In this document: in pieces, positions 57,443-64,000 of the stretch | Layout: each line of letters starts with the position of its first letter | Numbering within the stretch: position 1 is the stretch's first letter | NCBI GenBank assembly: GCA_947172415.1 | Contig: OX359194.1 | Span: forward strand, 6,640,401-6,704,400 | DNA: 64,000 nt | Source: Chondrosia reniformis | Lineage: Eukaryota > Porifera > Demospongiae > Chondrillida > Chondrillidae | Reading direction: 5' to 3' | Notes under the pieces: generated by a model | Database searches by the model: none | What the model was told of the DNA's origin: nothing | Seen by the model: the letters and a program-made list of their open reading frames with translations, nothing else | Position numbers and translations under genes: made by a program

Positions 57443-60400
57443 ATGGAGCTACAAGGTAAGTTAAATTTCAACCCAGTAAGCGAATTCGTAATACTATCAG
57501 TAGCATATAAAGATTAATAGTTTGTATGTACGCCGATTGCAATTGGCTATTGGGTATATTAGATACTCAGTAAAATAAGATAGGTGAATGTAATGATGTA
57601 AATCTCGAACTCGAGATTATTGGATAAACGAACAAAATAGTTGGATCAGTCTGGTGTAGTAAAAAGCTTGATGACCTACTATAGTATAACCAATTTGATT
57701 AAGTAATATCTTAGTTAATAACTTAAATAATCAAGAAACCTGCTCCCACAGTTCCTGATTTAGTAGCTACCTAAAAAGGACTGTATAGAAGCGGATAAGA
57801 GAAGATTGTATCCTTATCCAAACTCTCCTTAGCTGTTGTGTATATAGGTGGATATAGGAGAGATATAATGAATTTGAATTCTGTTTTTATAGACTTGCGT
57901 GTGAGATACTTTGTACAAAAGAATACAGAAGAATTTGAAAAGCTTTTAGATGGTGGCTTGAGACCATCAGAAAATAATAGACTTCTTATTCATCTTGCTG
58001 CCCACATTGGTCCTCTGAGGATAGTAAAGCTGCTGGTAGATAAAGGATGGTCTTTGGGTGATGTGGACCATGAAGGAAGTAGTGTTTTACATTTTGCTGC
58101 CAAAGGGGGTCATACTGATATTGTGTCTTGGGTATCAAGTAAAGTAAGTGATATTGATTGTAGGAATAGTAAGCTTTGTACCCCTCTTCATAGGGCAGCA
58201 AGAGCAGGTAAAACAAGTGCTGCACTAGAACTGATTGCATTAGGTGGTGATAAAGCAGTAGTGGCTGGTAGCCATGGCACTCCACTTCATCAATCAGCCA
58301 TTGGAGGCCATTTTGAGACAATGTTGGCATTATTGGACAATGGTTGTCCATTGGATAAGCTATCTAGTATTGGTCAAAGTGTGCTCCATTTTGCATCTGA
58401 AGGTGGTAATGTGAAAATCATCAAGTTCTTGGTAGATAAGAAGCTTGATGTCAATGCAAAGGATGAGTATGGTGAGACCCCTCTTCATACGGCAGCAAGA
58501 GCAGGTAAAACAAGTGCTGCACTAGAACTGATTGCATTAGGTGGTGATAAAGCAGTAGTGGCTGGTAGCCATGGCACTCCACTACATCTAGCAGCCATTG
58601 GAGGCCATTTTGAGACAATGTTGGCATTATTGGACAATGGTTGTCCATTGGATAAGCTATCTAGTATTGGTCAAAGTGTGCTCCATTTTGCATCTTCCGG
58701 TGGTAATGTGAAAATCATCAAGTTCTTGGTAGATAAGAAGCTTGATGTCAATGCAAAGGATGAGTATGGTGAGACCCCTCTTCATAAGGCAGCAAGAGCA
58801 GGTAAAACAAGTGCTGCACTAGAACTGATTGCATTAGGTGGTGATAAAGCAGTAGTGGCTGGTAGCCATGGCACTCCACTTCATCAATCAGCCATTGAAG
58901 GCCATTTTGAGACAATGTTGGCATTATTGGACAATGGTTGTCCATTGGATAAGCTATCTAGTATTTGTGGAAGTGTGCTCCATTTTGCATCTTCCGGTGG
59001 TAATGTGAAAATCATCAAGTTCTTGGTAGATAAGAAGCTTGATGTCAATGCAAAGGATGAGGATGGTCTGACCCCTCTTCATATGGCAGCAGGAGCAGGT
59101 AAAACAAGTGCTGCGCTAGAACTGATTGCATTAGGTGGTGATAAAGCAGTAGTGGCTGGTAGCCATGGCACTCCACTTCATCAATCAGCCATTGAAGGCC
59201 ATTTTGAGACAATGTTGGCATTATTGGACAATGGTTGTCCATTGGATAAGCTATCTAGTATTTATGGAAGTGTGCTCCATTTTGCATCTTCCGGTGGTAA
59301 TGTGAAAATCATCAAGTTCTTGGTGGATAAGAAGCTTGATGTCAATGCAAAGGATGGGGATGGTCTGACCCCTCTTCATACGGCAGCAGGAGCAGGTAAA
59401 ACAAGTGCTGCACTAGAACTGATTGCATTAGGTGGTGATAAAGCAGTAGTGGCTGGTAGCCATGGCATTCCACTTCATCAATCAGCCATTGGAGGCCATT
59501 TTGAGACAATGTTGGCATTATTGGACAATGGTTGTCCATTGGATAAGCTATCTAGTATTGGTCAAAGTGTGCTCCATTTTGCATCTGAAGGTGGTAATGT
59601 GAAAATCATCAAGTTCTTGGTAGATAAGAAGCTTGATGTCAATGCAAAGGATGAGTATGGTGAGACCCCTCTTCATAAGGCAGCAAGAGCAGGTAAAACA
59701 AGTGCTGCACTAGAACTGATTGCATTAGGTGGTGATAAAGCAGTAGTGGCTGGTAGCCATGGCACTCCACTACATCTAGCAGCCATTGGAGGCCATTTTG
59801 AGACAATGTTGGCATTATTGGACAATGGTTGTCCATTGGATAAGCTATCTAGTATTTGTGGAAGTGTGCTCCATTTTGCATCTTCCGGTGGTAATGTGAA
59901 AATCATCAAGTTCTTGGTAGATAAGAAGCTTGATGTCAATGCAAAGGATGAGGATGGTCTGACCCCTCTTCATATGGCAGCAGGAGCAGGTAAAACAAGT
60001 GCTGCGCTAGAACTGATTGCATTAGGTGGTGATAAAGCAGTAGTGGCTGGTAGCCATGGCACTCCACTTCATCAATCAGCCATTGGAGGCCATTTTGAGA
60101 CAATGTTGGCATTATTGGACAATGGTTGTCCATTGGATAAGCTATCTAGTATTTATGGAAGTGTGCTCCATTTTGCATCTTCCGGTGGTAATGTGAAAAT
60201 CATCAAGTTCTTGGTGGATAAGAAGCTTGATGTCAATGCAAAGGATGGGGATGGTCTGACCCCTCTTCATACGGCAGCAGGAGCAGGTAAAACAAGTGCT
60301 GCACTAGAACTGATTGCATTAGGTGGTGATAAAGCAGTAGTGGCTGGTAGCCATGGCACTCCACTTCATCAATCAGCCATTGGAGGCCATTTTGAGACAA

Positions 60401-63400
60401 TGTTGGCATTATTGGACAATGGTTGTCCATTGGATAAGCTATCTAGTATTGGTCAAAGTGTGCTCCATTTTGCATCTTCCGGTGGTAATGTGAAAATCAT
60501 CAAGTTCTTGGTAGATAAGAAGCTTGATGTCAATGCAAAGGATGAGGATGGTCTGACCCCTCTTCATAAGGCAGCAAGAGCAGGTAAAACAAGTGCTGCA
60601 CTAGAACTGATTGCATTAGGTGGTGATAAAGCAGTAGTGTCTGGTAGCCATGGCACTCCACTTCATCAATCAGCCATTGGAGGCCATTTTGAGACAATGT
60701 TGGCATTATTGGACAATGGTTGTCCATTGGATAAGCTATCTAGTATTGGTCAAAGTGTGCTCCATTTTGCATCTTCCGGTGGTAATGTGAAAATCATCAA
60801 GTTCTTGGTAGATAAGAAGCTTGATGTCAATGCAAAGGATGAACATGGTGAGACCCCTCTTCATAGGGCAGCAAGAGCAGGTAAAACAAGTGCTGCACTA
60901 GAACTGATTGCATTAGGTGGTGATAAAGCAGTAGTGGCTGGTAGCCATGGCACTCCACTTCATCAATCAGCCATTGAAGGCCATTTTGAGACAATGTTGG
61001 CATTATTGGACAATGGTTGTCCATTGGATAAGCTATCTAGTATTGGTCAAAGTGTGCTCCATTTTGCATCTTTCGGTGGTAATTTGAAAATCATCAAGTT
61101 CTTGGTAGATAAGAAGCTTGATGTCAATGCAAAGGATGAGGATGGTCTGACCCCTCTTCATAAGGCAGCAAGAGCAGGTAAAACAAGTGCTGCACTAGAA
61201 CTGATTGCATTAGGTGGTGATAAAGCAGTAGTGTCTGGTAGCCATGGCACTCCACTACATCTAGCAGCCATTGGAGGCCATTTTGAGACAATGTTGGCAT
61301 TATTGGACAATGGTTGTCCATTGGATAAGCTATCTAGTATTGGTCAAAGTGTGCTCCATTTTGCATCTTCCGGTGGTAATGTGAAAATCATCAAGTTCTT
61401 GGTAGATAAGAAGCTTGATGTCAATGCAAAGGATGAGTATGGTGAGACCCCTCTTCATAAGGCAGCAAGAGCAGGTAAAACAAGTGCTGCACTAGAACTG
61501 ATTGCATTAGGTGGTGATAAAGCAGTAGTGGCTGGTAGCCATGGCACTCCACTTCATCAATCAGCCATTGAAGGCCATTTTGAGACAATGTTAGCATTAT
61601 TGGACAATGGTTGTCCATTGGATAAGCTATCTAGTATTTATGGAAGTGTGCTCCATTTTGCATCTTCCGGTGGTAATGTGAAAATCATCAAGTTCTTGGT
61701 GGATAAGAAGCTTGATGTCAATGCAAAGGATGGGGATGGTCTGACCCCTCTTCATACGGCAGCAGGAGCAGGTAAAACAAGTGCTGCACTAGAACTGATT
61801 GCATTAGGTGGTGATAAAGCAGTAGTGGCTGGTAGCCATGGCACTCCACTTCATCAATCAGCCATTGGAGGCCATTTTGAGACAATGTTGGCATTATTGG
61901 ACAATGGTTGTCCATTGGATAAGCTATCTAGTATTGGTCAAAGTGTGCTCCATTTTGCATCTGAAGGTGGTAATGTGAAAATCATCAAGTTCTTGGTAGA
62001 TAAGAAGCTTGATGTCAATGCAAAGGATGAGTATGGTGAGACCCCTCTTCATATGGCAGCAAGAGCAGGTAAAACAAGTGCTGCACTAGAACTGATTGCA
62101 TTAGGTGGTGATAAAGCAGTAGTGGCTGGTAGCCATGGCACTCCACTTCATCAATCAGCCATTGAAGGCCATTTTGAGACAATGTTGGCATTATTGGACA
62201 ATGGTTGTCCATTGGATAAGCTATCTAGTATTTATGGAAGTGTGCTCCATTTTGCATCTTCCGGTGGTAATGTGAAAATCATCAAGTTCTTGGTGGATAA
62301 GAAGCTTGATGTCAATGCAAAGGATGGGGATGGTCTGACCCCTCTTCATATGGCAGCAGGAGCAGGTAAAACAAGTGCTGCACTAGAACTGATTGCATTA
62401 GGTGGTGATAAAGCAGTAGTGGCTGGTAGCTATGGCACTCCACTTCATCAATCAGCCATTGGAGGCCATTTTGAGACAATGTTGGCATTATTGGACAATG
62501 GTTGTCCATTGGATAAGCTATCTAGTATTGGTCAAAGTGTGCTCCATTTTGCATCTGAAGGTGGTAATGTGAAAATCATCAAGTTCTTGGTAGATAAGAA
62601 GCTTGATGTCAATGCAAAGGATGAGGATGGTCTGACCCCTCTTCATATGGCAGCAGGAGCAGGTAAAACAAGTGCTGCGCTAGAACTGATTGCATTAGGT
62701 GGTGATAAAGCAGTAGTGGCTGGTAGCCATGGCACTCCACTTCATCAATCAGCCATTGAAGGCCATTTTGAGACAATGTTGGCATTATTGGACAATGGTT
62801 GTCCATTGGATAAGCTATCTAGTATTTATGGAAGTGTGCTCCATTTTGCATCTTCCGGTGGTAATGTGAAAATCATCAAGTTCTTGGTGGATAAGAAGCT
62901 TGATGTCAATGCAAAGGATGGGGATGGTCTGACCCCTCTTCATACGGCAGCAGGAGCAGGTAAAACAAGTGCTGCACTAGAACTGATTGCATTAGGTGGT
63001 GATAAAGCAGTAGTGGCTGGTAGCCATGGCACTCCACTTCATCAATCAGCCATTGGAGGCCATTTTGAGACAATGTTGGCATTATTGGACAATGGTTGTC
63101 CATTGGATAAGCTATCTAGTATTGGTCAAAGTGTGCTCCATTTTGCATCTTCCGGTGGTAATGTGAAAATCATCAAGTTCTTGGTAGATAAGAAGCTTGA
63201 TGTCAATGCAAAGGATAAAGATGGTCTGACCCCTCTTCATAAGGCAGCAAGAGCAGGTAAAACAAGTGCTGCACTAGAACTGATTGCATTAGGTGGTGAT
63301 AAAGCAGTAGTGGCTGGTAGCTATGGCACTCCACTTCATCAATCAGCCATTGGAGGCCATTTTGAGACAATGTTGGCATTATTGGACAATGGTTGTCCAT

Positions 63401-64000
63401 TGGATAAGCTATCTAGTATTGGTCAAAGTGTGCTCCATTTTGCATCTGAAGGTGGTAATGTGAAAATCATCAAGTTCTTGGTAGATAAGAAGCTTGATGT
63501 CAATGCAAAGGATGAGGATGGTGAGACCCCTCTTCATATGGCAGCAAGAGCAGGTAAAACAAGTGCTGCACTAGAACTGATTGCATTAGGTGGTGATAAA
63601 GCAGTAGTGTCTGGTAGCCATGGCACTCCACTTCATCAATCAGCCATTGGAGGCCATTTTGAGACAATGTTGGCATTATTGGACAATGGTTGTCCATTGG
63701 ATAAGCTATCTAGTATTTATGGAAGTGTGCTCCATTTTGCATCTGAAGGTGGTAATGTGAAAATCATCAAGTTCTTGGTGGATAAGAAGCTTGATGTCAA
63801 TGCAAAGGATGGGGATGGTCTGACCCCTCTTCATATGGCAGCAGGAGCAGGTAAAACAAGTGCTGCACTAGAACTGATTGCATTAGGTGGTGATAAAGCA
63901 GTAGTGGCTGGTAGCCATGGCACTCCACTTCATCAATCAGCCATTGGAGGCCATTTTGAGACAATGTTGGCATTATTGGACAATGGTTGTCCATTGGATA
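57443..64000 (+). CDS. Giant ankyrin-repeat protein (3' end outside window)
   Basis: Probable exon 1 is 57443-57455 (MELQ plus one base, donor GTAAGT). Exon 2 starts at 57893 after TTTTTATAG and stays open on the + strand to the window end, over 2030 codons. The N-terminal part is ordinary ankyrin (RLLIHLAAHIGPLRIVKLL; SSVLHFAAKGGHTDIVSWV). From about 58160 it is built of 99-residue modules, each of three ankyrin repeats: one with G-x-TPLH-x-AA-x-AG, one with GTPLHQSAI and GHFETMLALL, and one with SVLHFAS and GGNVKIIKFLVDKKLDVNA. All modules are exactly 297 bp, so the frame never breaks. Twenty are visible, the last incomplete, giving about 60 ankyrin repeats. No signal peptide or partner domain is visible; the C-terminal domain, which would tell the role, is outside. 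The start exon is inferred from phase. Confidence 0.88.
58160..64000 (+). repeat. 297-bp coding tandem repeat, about 20 copies
   Basis: Every copy is exactly 297 bp and adjacent copies differ at only a handful of bases. Differences are mostly amino-acid changing and fall at the same few codons. The array continues past the window end, so the copy number is a minimum. Confidence 0.97.

Noticed and set aside
58154..63994. Repeated 65-residue minus-strand frames beginning MDNHCPIM in every 297-bp unit
   Set aside because: They are antisense shadows of the ankyrin modules. The + strand frame is continuous, has the ankyrin consensus and explains the spacing.
1..64000. Search for CRISPR arrays, operons with ribosome binding sites, tRNA and rRNA genes
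   Set aside because: The window is intron-bearing animal DNA. Tandem arrays here have contiguous units without unique spacers, and no tRNA or rRNA signature was recognised by eye.

Overview
The window is animal nuclear DNA: AT-rich, with short GT..AG introns, tightly packed genes and many minisatellites. Gene content (receptor tyrosine phosphatase, nuclear m6A reader, animal-type cryptochrome, peroxisomal SCPx) and the compact layout suggest a demosponge, most likely Amphimedon queenslandica or a close relative. That species call is an inference. All gene models below were assembled by eye from splice sites, reading phase and family resemblance.

Layout: (1) 140-10315 (+), 3' part of a LAR-like receptor protein tyrosine phosphatase with Ig and FN3 domains, one membrane segment and two PTP domains. 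(2) 11261-14908 (-), YTHDC1-type m6A reader. (3) 17070-20320 (-), TTC4 co-chaperone. (4) 20586-22097 (-), intronless cryptochrome. (5) 22488-39018 (-), 25-exon inositol polyphosphate 4-phosphatase (INPP4) with an N-terminal PH domain and many intronic minisatellites. (6) 39161-43631 (+), SCP2/SCPx thiolase plus sterol carrier protein, head-to-head with INPP4 across 142 bp. (7) 43673-49625 (+), REXO1-type 3' exonuclease, whose start codon lies 41 bp after the SCP2 stop. (8) 50129-51493 (+), intronless unknown protein with a deaminase-like zinc signature, followed by a decayed duplicate of its 3' end. (9) 53133-56917 (-), a decayed Penelope-like retroelement with an N-terminal GIY-YIG nuclease (Naiad-like order), pseudo-LTRs and hammerhead-ribozyme-like motifs. 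(10) 57443 to beyond the window end (+), a giant ankyrin gene made of about 20 nearly identical 99-residue modules.

The left 50 kb is mostly conserved housekeeping and signalling genes. The right 14 kb is accessory in character. The most notable signals are the homogenised ankyrin array, whose variation is confined mainly to surface positions; the permuted Penelope-like element carrying ribozyme-like pseudo-LTRs, with related copies scattered through introns; and the candidate deaminase beside them.
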